Below, one piece after another: positions 8,416-18,221 of a stretch of DNA of 64,000 nucleotides. Position 1 is the stretch's first letter. Each line of letters opens with the position of its first letter. The position numbers were made by a program, and so were the translations under genes. Where the stretch lies: positions 1,488,001 to 1,552,000 of the forward strand of contig NZ_FSRT01000001.1 of the NCBI RefSeq assembly GCF_900143015.1. Direction: 5' to 3'. Under the pieces are notes generated by a model that was not told the DNA's origin, made no database searches, and saw only the letters and a program-made list of their open reading frames with translations. Origin of the DNA: Fibrobacter sp. UWB11 (lineage in GTDB: Bacteria > Fibrobacterota > Fibrobacteria > Fibrobacterales > Fibrobacteraceae).

Positions 8416-9669
8416 CTAAGGCTCAAAGCAAGCCGGGATTTTGAGAGTCACGACTTGATTTAAAGATAAGTCTTCTTTGACGTACATAGCATGATATCGA
8501 TCAAACAACGTGTATATTGTCGGAAATTTAATCGGCTTTTTAGTGAATAGCGGCTCTATTTTTATACATTCCAAATAATTAATTCCGCTCGTAGCAAAGT
8601 CCTTCGTAAATCGGATTTCATCACAATGTTCTTTGATGATGTCAGAATAGCCGGCAATCTCAACAGAATCATTTTCACTTTTCTCTCCCTTACATTCCAT
8701 TCGGAAATATTCTCTAGAAAACGAAAGATGAACCTTTTCTGACTTGACAATTTCTTGTGCAACGACATAACTCCAAACATTCCGTGATTGTAATTCCGGA
8801 GGCAAATTATCAGAGAAATACATACAAGGAAGCGGATCCATAAGACGAGTTTGCACCGTTGGCGGCATCCAGGCATAATATAAAATGGACTTAACTTCTT
8901 CCAAAAAATCCTTATACTCGGAATGTTCCGTGTTCATCGAGACATTCGTAACGCGACCGCTATCGCCAAATGTAATCGTAGCATCAACAGAAAGATTAAA
9001 GCCATCTTTATAATATCGTTTGAGAGCTCGTTCAAGCCGCCAACCACAAGGCTTTTTTATACTCTGGATGAGTCCCGTTTCAAATTCACGCGGGCTCAAG
9101 GAGTCACCAAGATTTTTCCCTTCTTTAAGTTCGAATGTATCAACGTATATATCCACATTCAACACGGGTAGATTCGGGCGGGTATTGAATTCCGCCGTTT
9201 CACCCTCTGTAGAAATTTTTCGTTCCTTGAAAAACGCATAAACAGGATCCATTTTTTTCATTCTGCCGCTACCTTGTAACGAATATACAACGCCATCAAA
9301 CACAGTATCCCCAGAATAAGGATTTTCATAGTAGAACAAATAATCAATCAGTTTCCCTTTTTGAAATAAGCTAACAGATAAATTCGCTTCATCTTCAGAA
9401 ACATATCTGAGACTTCTATCATATTCAACATATTCTTCATCAAGCACAGTTGCCTTCGCAAATTTCTCGATTTCCTTCAAGCTATTCGTTGTGTAGGCCA
9501 AGCCCTGTGCATTATATACGACCATAGAATCTGCAAGCGCTAAAGATTCTTGCAAAAGTCGCGGTTTGCCAGGAATAAAATCTATAGAAACTTCATCGTG
9601 TTTCTGTTCGCAAGAGAGCAGAACACATGCAGCGAGGACGAGGAAAAAGAATTTGTAAAAACGATGCAT
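8416..9669 (-). CDS. Short lipoprotein paralogue lacking the DUF4419-like domain
   Basis: A 417-residue protein. The lipoprotein signal ends in VLLSC, but after about 30 residues the sequence jumps straight to the C-terminal module that in its neighbours begins near residue 420 (FIPGKPRLLQESLALADSM). That module carries the shared blocks FNLSVDATITFGDSGRV, YYAWMPP, FTKDFATSG and a C-terminal IPACFEP. Compared with the adjacent paralogues it looks like an in-frame deletion of the whole central domain. It starts 3 nt after the stop of the upstream copy, so it is probably the last gene of a three-gene operon. Function unknown; likely anchored on the periplasmic or outer face of a membrane. Confidence 0.85.
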   Translation of the reverse strand: MHRFYKFFFLVLAACVLLSCEQKHDEVSIDFIPGKPRLLQESLALADSMVVYNAQGLAYTTNSLKEIEKFAKATVLDEEYVEYDRSLRYVSEDEANLSVSLFQKGKLIDYLFYYENPYSGDTVFDGVVYSLQGSGRMKKMDPVYAFFKERKISTEGETAEFNTRPNLPVLNVDIYVDTFELKEGKNLGDSLSPREFETGLIQSIKKPCGWRLERALKRYYKDGFNLSVDATITFGDSGRVTNVSMNTEHSEYKDFLEEVKSILYYAWMPPTVQTRLMDPLPCMYFSDNLPPELQSRNVWSYVVAQEIVKSEKVHLSFSREYFRMECKGEKSENDSVEIAGYSDIIKEHCDEIRFTKDFATSGINYLECIKIEPLFTKKPIKFPTIYTLFDRYHAMYVKEDLSLNQVVTLKIPACFEP

Positions 9670-9672
9670 AAT

Positions 9673-11988
9673 CTATTTTTCTTCCACAAAGCAAGGCGGA
9701 ATTTTGAGTTTTATAACCTGCGACAACGGAAAATTGCGAAAATTCACTGCGTATGACCGATCAAAACTATAATTAGTAAAAACAGGAATGATTTTATTTT
9801 TTAATCGTCGAAATCCCTTATTAAACTCATTACATTCATAATGATTCACACCACCTGTGGCAAGATCTTTCGTAAAAATGATTTCACTGCAAAGATCCTT
9901 TCGTACATTTGAATACCCCACAAACTCAACAGAATCTTTCGCGGATTGTCCATTCTGCTTACAGGCCATGCGGTATTTTCTTGAAAAGGATAAATGCAAT
10001 TTCATTGATTTTATAATAAAATTGCCAACTCCGTCATTATCTATTTTGGGACTATCCCATACGTAATAAAGAGCGTCCTTAACATCTTCTAAAAAAGCTT
10101 TGTACTTAGGATGCTTTGTATTCATAATAACATTTACAACTTGCCCATTTTCGCCATACACAAGTTTTGCATCAACCGATAAATTAAAATCTTTTTTATA
10201 GTGCTTATAAAAGGCCTTTTTCAACAACCAAACGAAAGCCCCATCGAAATCCGGTCTTTTAAACTTGTAATAAAATTCTCCACCAATAACGTTACCATCT
10301 TTATGTTCAAAAGAATCAACAAAGACCTCTACATCTAATTTGGGGATATTCTTATCATTTGTAAATTCATTAAACTCATCCCCCAAGGAAACATGGCGTT
10401 CCTTAAGAAAAGTTTCCAAAGACAGAGAATCATTCAGAACCCCGATATTCTGTAAAAGAACAACATATTTTTTGTTCAGCTGTTTATACAGGCTCAAATG
10501 TTCTATAATTTTTCCTCTTTTATATAAGTTAATTACACAAATCGGTTCGGAGTCAGCAATTTTTCCTCTAATTTCATAAGTATCGTATGATTCATCCGTT
10601 TCTTTTTTGAACGATGATGCAACGGCAAAGTTTTCAATTTCTTTCGGATTGTTTGTCGCATAAGCCAATCCCTGCGCATTATAGACATCAATAGAATCCG
10701 AGATTGCCAAAGACTCGTGTAATCGCAGCGGTTTTCCAGGAATATATTTGATATTCTTTGCAATAGATTTCATATCGCACCAACCGCAATAAGACATGAG
10801 TGCGTATCCACGAGAAGCTTTCAGCATATTTCTCGTTGTATCGACCTGAATTCCGACGAAACCCGTATAAATTTTCAAAGGAATTTTCTTACCATAATAA
10901 ATCCAATTAACGTCAACATCCGTCAACCCCATCGGGACATCATAATAATCAACGCCTTCATTCCAATTCGTACGACGTTCTAGGTTATCACGGCCTATAT
11001 AAGGATAAAATTTGGTAATCCAACCATTAACCGGATCTGTTCCGCAATCATCAGATTCAACATACTTATAGATATTTTTCCAATGGCTTAAATTGATTTT
11101 TCCATCAAAAATATTGATAAACTCATCCAGAACAGGATTCAACTCTTTCGCCCACCATTCCAAATCCAATCGTGAAGCAAGTTTGTTAAAAGAATCCTTA
11201 AGCAAGCTCCAATCCAATTTCGTACCATTCACCTTAATTTTCGGAATTCCACAAGATTCAATCAAGGTATAAGTGTAATATTCCGACGCTACCGCCATCA
11301 CCATAGAACGAGATACGTTGTAATCAATTGGATTCGTCGTCGAGAATTTAATATTCAGCGGTTCTCCTGTTTCTACAGGCATTTTCATTTGCAGAGAATC
11401 AAACAAATCCGCAATAACGCCATGCCATTTTTCATACGTAGTATCCCACGAAAGGGAGTTATTCACGATTGCAATGGCAGTATCTGTCCCCGGTGACACA
11501 AAGCGTTCTTTCAACGAATCACGGTTGCTTTTTACATGGAGTCGAATGCCATCCAAAATTGTAAGCCATATATCGTCAGGATTTATTTCTATGGAATTAT
11601 GATCAGCATACGCACGTTCCACCACATTTATAAAGGCCATTTCCATAGAAGACGATTCCCTAATAAAAGGACTTGTGGAATCCGAATACGCATAAAACAT
11701 CTTTTTCGCATTCGTTCCTTCTTGCGAATAGCCTTTAAAATATTCAGTAAAACCACCTTGATTTATTGGAATCAATTCGCCATTGATGGCACTGTCGTGA
11801 ACGGCTGTATCTACAACCATCACGTACGCACTCGTATCACGGACAAAGCTCGCATTTTCTTTTACGAGTCTCGACGAATTTTCGGGAACATTATCACGTT
11901 CCTGTTCGCAGGAGAGCAGAACGCATGCGGTAAGGACGAGGAAAAGGAATTTAGAAACGGAAATCTTCATTGTATTTTTTTTCTTCAT
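9673..11988 (-). CDS. DUF4419-like lipoprotein, copy 2
   Basis: A 771-residue lipoprotein (lipobox VLLSC). The ATG at 11970 is an alternative start giving a more ordinary signal peptide. Residues about 80-410 resemble DUF4419: INPDDIWLTILDGIRLHV, AVASEYYTYT, CGIPKIKVNGTKLDWSLL and GFVGIQVDT. A C-terminal module of about 340 residues starts at YIPGKPLRLHESLA and ends KIPPCFVEEK. The start overlaps the end of the upstream paralogue by 38 nt. DUF4419 has no established function that I know. Base composition is visibly more AT-rich than in purL or hisD, which could mean transfer or relaxed constraint. Confidence 0.8.
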   Translation of the reverse strand: MKKKNTMKISVSKFLFLVLTACVLLSCEQERDNVPENSSRLVKENASFVRDTSAYVMVVDTAVHDSAINGELIPINQGGFTEYFKGYSQEGTNAKKMFYAYSDSTSPFIRESSSMEMAFINVVERAYADHNSIEINPDDIWLTILDGIRLHVKSNRDSLKERFVSPGTDTAIAIVNNSLSWDTTYEKWHGVIADLFDSLQMKMPVETGEPLNIKFSTTNPIDYNVSRSMVMAVASEYYTYTLIESCGIPKIKVNGTKLDWSLLKDSFNKLASRLDLEWWAKELNPVLDEFINIFDGKINLSHWKNIYKYVESDDCGTDPVNGWITKFYPYIGRDNLERRTNWNEGVDYYDVPMGLTDVDVNWIYYGKKIPLKIYTGFVGIQVDTTRNMLKASRGYALMSYCGWCDMKSIAKNIKYIPGKPLRLHESLAISDSIDVYNAQGLAYATNNPKEIENFAVASSFKKETDESYDTYEIRGKIADSEPICVINLYKRGKIIEHLSLYKQLNKKYVVLLQNIGVLNDSLSLETFLKERHVSLGDEFNEFTNDKNIPKLDVEVFVDSFEHKDGNVIGGEFYYKFKRPDFDGAFVWLLKKAFYKHYKKDFNLSVDAKLVYGENGQVVNVIMNTKHPKYKAFLEDVKDALYYVWDSPKIDNDGVGNFIIKSMKLHLSFSRKYRMACKQNGQSAKDSVEFVGYSNVRKDLCSEIIFTKDLATGGVNHYECNEFNKGFRRLKNKIIPVFTNYSFDRSYAVNFRNFPLSQVIKLKIPPCFVEEK

Positions 11989-14365
11989 TGAGTTTTTCTT
12001 CTACAAAGCATGGCGGAATTTTAAGTTTTACGACTTGCGAAATCGGGAGGCCGCCATCATACACAGCGTCATACTTGTTAAAGCGGACGTTTGTATGTCT
12101 CGGTTCGATTTCTTCAGAGCGTTCCCCGTACTTCACTTTTTTATTGTATTCTATACATTCATAGCGGACAACACCGCCAGTCGCAAGGTCTTTCGAGAAC
12201 GTAATCTCGTTACAAAGATCTTTCTTTACATCCGGCGCTCCGACAATATCGACAGAATCTTTAGCATTTCGCCCATTCTCCTTACAAACCATGCGGTAAT
12301 CCCTTGTAAAAGCAAGATGAATCCTGACAAAATCGATAATATCTTGAGCGATTTCTTCATTGCCGACATCCGTACGGACTTTCGGCGGCATCCATCCGTA
12401 ATACAAAATATCATGAAATTCTTTATCAAAAGCCTTATTTTTACCCTTGCGAAACGCAGTACTTGCAGTCGAACCATCATCCTTATACGACAATAAGGCA
12501 AGACCAGATAAATTAAAATTTTCTTTATAATAGCGATACAACAACCTTTTGAGTCGCCAGCCCATAGAATTATTCATCGCTCGGACAATTCCTGTTTTAA
12601 AAGCACGCATTTCTAGACCATCTCTAAGAGATTTCCCTTCCTTAAGGAAAACCGAATCCACAAAAATTTCGACATTCAATTTCGGGAGAGATTTTTCATT
12701 TTCAAATTCATGGACAGTTCCACTTATAGGAATATCGCGTTCCTTGAAAAAATTCTTGATTGCAGCAGGCTTTTTCCATCGCCCAACGCCCTGCAACGAG
12801 AGCATAGCGCCATCATAATCCGAAGTCAAAAAATCGAGTACGCGCTCCTTGAATGTTTCCTTTCGAGGTTTCGCATAATAAAGCAAATGATCCACTAGCT
12901 TGCCATCTCGGTACAAATTGATAGATAGATTGGGTTCACCAACCCCGACCATTTCTCTACGCCACGATTCGGCTTCAGGATATTCTTCATCAAAGGAAGA
13001 AAATTCAGCAAATTCCTCTATTTCGTCAGCGTTATTGGTTGCATAGACTAAGCCCTTTTCCCCATAAACATTCATGGAATCCGAAAAGGCCAAAGATTCT
13101 ACCAAGCGATATGCTTTTCCAGAAATATACTTTGTATTCCGTGCAACATTTTTTAACTTTTGCAATCCATAAGAGACAAGAGCATAACCTCTAGAAGCCT
13201 TCAATATATTATTCGTAGTATCCACCTGCACGCCTATAAAACCGGTGTAGAGTTTCAACGGGATAACCTCTTCAAAGTAATGCCATTGGATATCTATAAA
13301 AGTAATTCCCCTAGGAACTTGTTCTCCATCTAATTTTTTATTCCAATCATTGCGTTTGATATATTTTTCCGTATCAGAATACAAATCTTTTGTATAAGGA
13401 ATGAATCTTGAAATCCAACCACTAAAATCAGGAGCTCCACAACCTTCGGGTTCGTAATACTTATAAATATTTTTCCAATGTTTTAGATTTATTTTGCCAT
13501 CATAAATATTGATAAACTCATCTAAAATAGGATTAAGCCCATCAGCCCACCATTTCATATCCAACTGTGAAGCTAGTCTGTTAAAGGAATCCTTGAGTAA
13601 AGTCCAGTCCTCTTTTGTGCCATTCACCTTAATTTTGGGAATTCCACAAAGCGTTGAAACCCTATACGAATAATATTCCGATGCCACCGCCATCGTCATC
13701 GTACGAGAAATATTTGCATCCACAGGGCTTGTCGTCGAAAATTTCGTTCGCAACGGAGCGCCCGTTTCTAGAGGCAACTTCGCCTGCAATGAATCAAACA
13801 GTTCCGAGAGCGTATAGAACCATTCCTTGTGCGTAGATTCTAGAGTCAACGAATTATCCATAACCGAGACAACAGTATCAGTACCCGGAGCTACAAAGCG
13901 GTCCTTGAGTGCATCGCGATTATTCTTGACATGTAGACGGAAGCCGTCCAAAATCATAAGCCAGATATCATCTGGATTTATTTCCATAGCATAATGCTTG
14001 GCGTATGCAAGGGCGACAAGATTAATGAAAGAAGGTTCTTCAGAATAACCTTTAACAAACGGATTCACAGAATCGGAATACGCATAAAAAATTTTTTGCC
14101 CGTTCGTTCCTAAATTCTCCGCTTCGTTTGCAAAATACTCTACGAAGCCGCCTCTTTTTACATGGACGATTTTTCCATTGAATACGCTATCACGAACGGT
14201 CGTATCGATGACCATTGCATAAGCACTTGTGTCGCGAACAAAGCCTTCAAAACTCTCGGTCGGTTTCGAAGAAATTTCAATCACTTGCTCATCGCGTTTC
14301 TGTTCGCAAGAAGAGAGAACGCATGCGGCAAGGAAGAGGAAAAGGAATTTGTAAAGGCTATGCAT
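11951..14365 (-). CDS. DUF4419-like lipoprotein, copy 3
   Basis: An 804-residue paralogue with the same plan: lipoprotein signal (MHSLYKFLFLFLAACVLSSC), DUF4419-like region with INPDDIWLMILDGFRLHV, AVASEYYSYR and CGIPKIKVNGTKEDWTLL, then the C-terminal module from ISGKAYRLVESLAFSDSM to KIPPCFVEEK plus a charged extension. It is probably the first gene of the three-copy operon. A TATATTG element lies only 5 nt before the ATG, and no Shine-Dalgarno sequence is visible, so translation may start near the mRNA 5' end. Function unknown. Confidence 0.8.
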   Translation of the reverse strand: MHSLYKFLFLFLAACVLSSCEQKRDEQVIEISSKPTESFEGFVRDTSAYAMVIDTTVRDSVFNGKIVHVKRGGFVEYFANEAENLGTNGQKIFYAYSDSVNPFVKGYSEEPSFINLVALAYAKHYAMEINPDDIWLMILDGFRLHVKNNRDALKDRFVAPGTDTVVSVMDNSLTLESTHKEWFYTLSELFDSLQAKLPLETGAPLRTKFSTTSPVDANISRTMTMAVASEYYSYRVSTLCGIPKIKVNGTKEDWTLLKDSFNRLASQLDMKWWADGLNPILDEFINIYDGKINLKHWKNIYKYYEPEGCGAPDFSGWISRFIPYTKDLYSDTEKYIKRNDWNKKLDGEQVPRGITFIDIQWHYFEEVIPLKLYTGFIGVQVDTTNNILKASRGYALVSYGLQKLKNVARNTKYISGKAYRLVESLAFSDSMNVYGEKGLVYATNNADEIEEFAEFSSFDEEYPEAESWRREMVGVGEPNLSINLYRDGKLVDHLLYYAKPRKETFKERVLDFLTSDYDGAMLSLQGVGRWKKPAAIKNFFKERDIPISGTVHEFENEKSLPKLNVEIFVDSVFLKEGKSLRDGLEMRAFKTGIVRAMNNSMGWRLKRLLYRYYKENFNLSGLALLSYKDDGSTASTAFRKGKNKAFDKEFHDILYYGWMPPKVRTDVGNEEIAQDIIDFVRIHLAFTRDYRMVCKENGRNAKDSVDIVGAPDVKKDLCNEITFSKDLATGGVVRYECIEYNKKVKYGERSEEIEPRHTNVRFNKYDAVYDGGLPISQVVKLKIPPCFVEEKLNEEKKYNEDFRF

Positions 14366-14438
14366 ACCAACAATATAAAAACATAGCCTTGCAGAGATTT
14401 AATAAGGGAAAGTAAAATAATGTAGATACAAGAAATAA

Positions 14439-14470
14439 TGGATCCTATCGCCTTCGGCTCCAGGATGACA
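14439..14470. repeat. Dispersed GGATGACA-type intergenic repeat, copy a
   Basis: A short imperfect inverted repeat (GGATCCT ... CCAGGATGACA) between the lipoprotein gene and the M41-like gene. It ends in the GGATGACA-like motif shared with copies near 21.2, 25.2, 28.3, 49.2 and 59.3 kb. The sequence between the arms differs from the other copies. Confidence 0.6.
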
Positions 14471-14484
14471 TGGTCGAAACGGGA

Positions 14485-14976
14485 TTACTTACCGCTCATG
14501 ATGGCGGCGAGGTCGGCTCCACTCAAATTCGTCTTTTCGCTTAAGGCGGCAACGATTGCGGTGAGCGACTTTTGGCAAGCCATCATGAGATTGTAAACTT
14601 GTTCGACAACGTTTGTTTCGGCAAGCTGGTAATAATAGCAAGCCGCCTGGAAACTCTGGTAATCAGGGTCACTCCTGTAAAGCTCCATCGGGAGTTCTTT
14701 CATGACGGTGTCGAGGTCGCAGGCGAAATTTTTACGAATCAAGAAGTCCGACATGTGGCCTGCAATAGCGATGTGAGCGGCACCATCGAGCGAGCTTCCA
14801 GGCATACGCGTAGCGCTTGGTTTTTCCTTGGAATTATTGATTCTGACGTAATCAATCTGGCGCTTGAACAGGAATGCGATTAGAGCGTGGCCTGCCTCAT
14901 GGCGGCAAAGTTTTTCAAATTCTTGTTCACCGAAAAATTCAATTAAGTTTTCGCGAGTTAATGTTTGTTCTGACAT
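14485..14976 (-). CDS. Peptidase M41-like zinc protease domain protein
   Basis: A 163-residue protein with the zinc-binding signature CRHEAGHALIAFLF near residue 24-37, as in the protease domain of FtsH (M41), followed by helical sequence. There is no AAA+ ATPase and no membrane segment, so it is an isolated M41-like domain, shorter than the FtsH protease region. The GHMSDFLIRK and DPDYQ stretches may carry the third metal ligand, but I cannot place it with certainty. It overlaps the upstream alpha/beta hydrolase by 19 nt. The substrate is unknown. Confidence 0.75.
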   Translation of the reverse strand: MSEQTLTRENLIEFFGEQEFEKLCRHEAGHALIAFLFKRQIDYVRINNSKEKPSATRMPGSSLDGAAHIAIAGHMSDFLIRKNFACDLDTVMKELPMELYRSDPDYQSFQAACYYYQLAETNVVEQVYNLMMACQKSLTAIVAALSEKTNLSGADLAAIMSGK

Positions 14977-15566
14977 TTTTCAATCCACCTGTCTAAAAAA
15001 GCCATCTGTTCGTCGATATGGAACCAATGTTCGCCACCATCCATAATCGTGAGCGATGCGCCCACTTTTTGAGCAAAACCTTGCATCGTTTCAAGATCGG
15101 TCATATTGTCATTGGAGCCATACAAAATATGCGTCGGGATATTCCATTCGATGGGATTTTCTCGCACGTAGCAAAGGTATTTCCAAGAAAGCGTCTCGCC
15201 AAAGTTCGTCGCAATTTCACCTTTTTCGCGGAGTTCATCTTCGGAGACGTTCGCCCAAAGCATCATATTGCAAATGAGCTTTTCCAAGTTGACCATCGGC
15301 GAAATGAAATAAGCGTTCTTGATTCGCTTGCCTGCGAGCGCATTCATCGAGAAGAACGCTCCGATGCTATTTGCAATCAGGCTTACTTCGTCATAGCCCG
15401 CAGAAACGGAATCAAAATAAGACGAGAATTCTTCTTTGGCGTCCCAAGGAGTTTCGGACTTGTAATCAAAACCGATGACATCGCAGTTCGGGAAAAGAGG
15501 TTTGTAGTGATTCGCTTCGTCGGCGTTGCCGCCTTTCCCGTGAACATAAATAACGAGAGTTTTCAT
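14958..15566 (-). CDS. Small alpha/beta hydrolase
   Basis: About 202 residues from the ATG at 15566 (MKTLVIYVHGKGG); a start at 15602 is possible but adds an unlikely leader. It has the HG oxyanion motif, a serine nucleophile elbow in the form ANSIGAF, the acid region in YGSNDNMTD and a C-terminal His in GGEHWFHI. No signal peptide is visible, so it should be cytoplasmic. Members include esterases and thioesterases. It is coupled to the M41-like gene by overlap. A TATATTG element lies a short distance upstream. Confidence 0.8.
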   Translation of the reverse strand: MKTLVIYVHGKGGNADEANHYKPLFPNCDVIGFDYKSETPWDAKEEFSSYFDSVSAGYDEVSLIANSIGAFFSMNALAGKRIKNAYFISPMVNLEKLICNMMLWANVSEDELREKGEIATNFGETLSWKYLCYVRENPIEWNIPTHILYGSNDNMTDLETMQGFAQKVGASLTIMDGGEHWFHIDEQMAFLDRWIEKCQNKH

Positions 15567-15650
15567 TGTACTTTCACTTTTTTGCAACATGCAATATAAC
15601 AATATTTATGCAGGCATGGCAACAGCGATTAAACATCAGCAATTACGCTT

Positions 15651-17987
15651 TTATTCTTCCGCAAAGCAGGGCGGAATTTTAATAGAGACAAACAGGTCAC
15701 TCAGTTTTTTCAACGTTCTCTCACGATCTTCGTATTTATTTTTATTAAAACTAACTTTTATATCACCACGAATATTTTTAGCTGATTTTAATTTTTCATC
15801 TTTTTCATCGAACTTTTCACATTGATAACGATATATTTCACCGGTTGCAAGGTCTTTCGAAAAATCAATAGCGTTGCAAAGAGCGTAGTTCTTTCCTATA
15901 GTCCAAGCACCAAAGACCCAAACGGAATCTTTTGCAACAAGCCCATTCTGTTTGCACACCATTCGATAATCTCTTGATAAGGTTATACGAACTTTTATTT
16001 TGCCAACAATTTCTTGCGCAATTTTACGACCATGATCGCAATTAACTTTTGGAGGCATCCACGCATACTTCAAGATAGAACGAATTTCTTCCTGAAAAGA
16101 ACCGATTTTAGGTTTCAAGTCCATCAAAACAGAATCAACACGTCCTTCATCCTTATACGAAATCGTAGCCACAATAGAATCATTAAAATCATACTTATGA
16201 TGGCGATATATAGCCCGTTCAAGTCGCCAGCCACAAGATTCTCTCAAAGCCCCCATTATCCCTATTCTAAGGTCATCCATTTTTCCATCATCTTTTTTTC
16301 CATCTTTCAAAATAACAGTATCGACATAGATTTCAAGATTAAATTTGGGAAGATTCTTTTCATTTGAGAATTCATCGACTGTTCCGTTTATAGGAATTTT
16401 ACGCTGCTCGAAAAATTTTTTGATAGCAACATTCTTTTCCCAAAATCCAACTCCTTTTAACGAACGCATAGCACCATTACGATACTTTTTAGGATAGGCA
16501 TAATAAAGCAAATGGTCTTGCAATTCGCCTTTTCGATACAAATTAATCGACAAATTCGGTTCATTCCAATCATAGTCTTCCAGTATCCAAGAACCAGGTT
16601 CAAGATATTCCTCGTCTAAATAAGACACATCCGCAAAACGTTCAATTTCTTCAAGGTCATTGGTTGAATAAAGCAAGCCTTTTTCCCCGTAAACATTCAT
16701 GGAATCCGAAATTGCCAACATTTCATGCAGGCGGAGAGTTTTCCCCGGTATGTATTTTGTTTCTTTAGCGGTCTCCCTAAAATTCATCAAGCCATAGGCC
16801 ATAAGAGCATACCCTCTAGCCGCTTTCAACATTTTTGTCGTGGTATCGACTTGGATTCCAACAAAACCTGTATAAAGTTTTAAAGGAATATCTTTAGAAT
16901 AATGCCACTTCACATCTACAAACGTAATTCCCGATGGCACATCGTGAAAATACATCCGTTTATTCCAATCCGAATGCTTTACATAGGCAAACCCATCTCG
17001 AACAAATTCTTTCGTATAAGGCAAAAATCGAGAAATCCAGCCATCAAAGCTAGGGCTGCCGCATCCTTTGGGGTTGTAATATTTGTAAATACTTCTCCAA
17101 TGTTCTAAATTTATTTTACCATCAAAAACTTTGATAAATTCATCAAGTACAGGATTAAGACCTTTCGCCCACCACTTCATATTCAATTGCACGGCCAGTT
17201 TGTTAAAGGAATCCTTAAGCAAAATCCAATCCTCTTTAGTACCTTTAATCTTGATTTTGGGAATCCCGCAAGTAGTCCAAACATGATATGAATAGTATTC
17301 CGAGGCAACAGCCATTACCATAGTCCCTGAGATATTGTTATCTACCGGACTTGTTGTCGAAAATTTCGTCTTCAGCGGATTTCCCGTTTTTTTAGGCAAT
17401 TTAGACAGCAACGATTCATATAAGTTCGCGATTATCCAAAACCATTCATTATGCGTGGAATTATACGTCAATGAATTATCTACAATCGAAATTACAGTAT
17501 CGGCACCTGGAGCAACAAAACGATTTTTCAGAGCTTTACGATTGTTCTTTACATGGAGGCGAAAACCATCTAATATCATAAGCCAAATGTCATCAGGGCT
17601 AATTTCCATTGGGTAATGATTGGCATACGCGAGTGAAACAACATCAAGGAATGAAGATGATTTGGAACTTTTTTCAACAAATGGGCTTATAGAATCGGAA
17701 TAGGCATAGAAAATTTTAGTTTCATTCGTCAGATTTTCTTGGGGATAATGGGAAAAAATACGTGCAAAGCCGCCTTCTTCAACGGGGACTAGCGTCTCTT
17801 TAAAGGCACTATCGTGAACGCTCGTATCCACAACCATGACATACGCGCTCGTATCGCGCACAAAGCCTTCAAAGCTTCGAGTTGCTTTTGAAGAGGATTC
17901 AAGAACAGGTTCCGAAACCTTCGCTTCACAAGGATGCAGAACAGAGATGATAAAAGCAAGTAGAAAAAATTTATAGAGCGATTTCAT
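15651..17987 (-). CDS. DUF4419-like lipoprotein, copy 4
   Basis: About 778 residues from the ATG at 17987. It shares the full plan of the other copies: DIWLMILDGFRLHV, AVASEYYSYH, CGIPKIKIKGTKEDWILL, GFVGIQVDTT, then the C-terminal module from YIPGKTLRLHEMLAISDSM to KIPPCFAEE. The putative lipobox is SVLHPC, with Pro before the Cys, which is atypical; it may be poorly lipidated or simply secreted. It is separated from copies 1-3 by the two-gene hydrolase/protease cassette. A TATATTG element lies 5 nt before the ATG. Confidence 0.8.
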   Translation of the reverse strand: MKSLYKFFLLAFIISVLHPCEAKVSEPVLESSSKATRSFEGFVRDTSAYVMVVDTSVHDSAFKETLVPVEEGGFARIFSHYPQENLTNETKIFYAYSDSISPFVEKSSKSSSFLDVVSLAYANHYPMEISPDDIWLMILDGFRLHVKNNRKALKNRFVAPGADTVISIVDNSLTYNSTHNEWFWIIANLYESLLSKLPKKTGNPLKTKFSTTSPVDNNISGTMVMAVASEYYSYHVWTTCGIPKIKIKGTKEDWILLKDSFNKLAVQLNMKWWAKGLNPVLDEFIKVFDGKINLEHWRSIYKYYNPKGCGSPSFDGWISRFLPYTKEFVRDGFAYVKHSDWNKRMYFHDVPSGITFVDVKWHYSKDIPLKLYTGFVGIQVDTTTKMLKAARGYALMAYGLMNFRETAKETKYIPGKTLRLHEMLAISDSMNVYGEKGLLYSTNDLEEIERFADVSYLDEEYLEPGSWILEDYDWNEPNLSINLYRKGELQDHLLYYAYPKKYRNGAMRSLKGVGFWEKNVAIKKFFEQRKIPINGTVDEFSNEKNLPKFNLEIYVDTVILKDGKKDDGKMDDLRIGIMGALRESCGWRLERAIYRHHKYDFNDSIVATISYKDEGRVDSVLMDLKPKIGSFQEEIRSILKYAWMPPKVNCDHGRKIAQEIVGKIKVRITLSRDYRMVCKQNGLVAKDSVWVFGAWTIGKNYALCNAIDFSKDLATGEIYRYQCEKFDEKDEKLKSAKNIRGDIKVSFNKNKYEDRERTLKKLSDLFVSIKIPPCFAEE

Positions 17988-18147
17988 ACAGGCAATATAG
18001 CAATATTGCACTTTGTAGAGTCAAGAACTGATACCTTCTTTCAATTATGTTTATCGATCAATCTTCACCAGGAACACTGTCATTTTTCCAATCTACCGAA
18101 CATCCCGAATAAAAAAAGACTGAACAATTTCCATCTATTGAGCAATC

Positions 18148-18180
18148 AAAAAACCGCCCCCACGGTAAAGCAGGAGACGG
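18148..18180 (-). terminator. Rho-independent terminator after the radical SAM gene
   Basis: Read on the minus strand it is CCGTCTCC, an 11-nt loop, GGGGGCGG, then six Ts. It closes the repeat-protein/maturase unit. Its sequence is almost the same as the terminator at 21107-21139. Confidence 0.85.
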
Positions 18181-18221
18181 ATTTTTCATGAGAACAACAA
18201 GCTTTTCAACAACAAAGCAAT

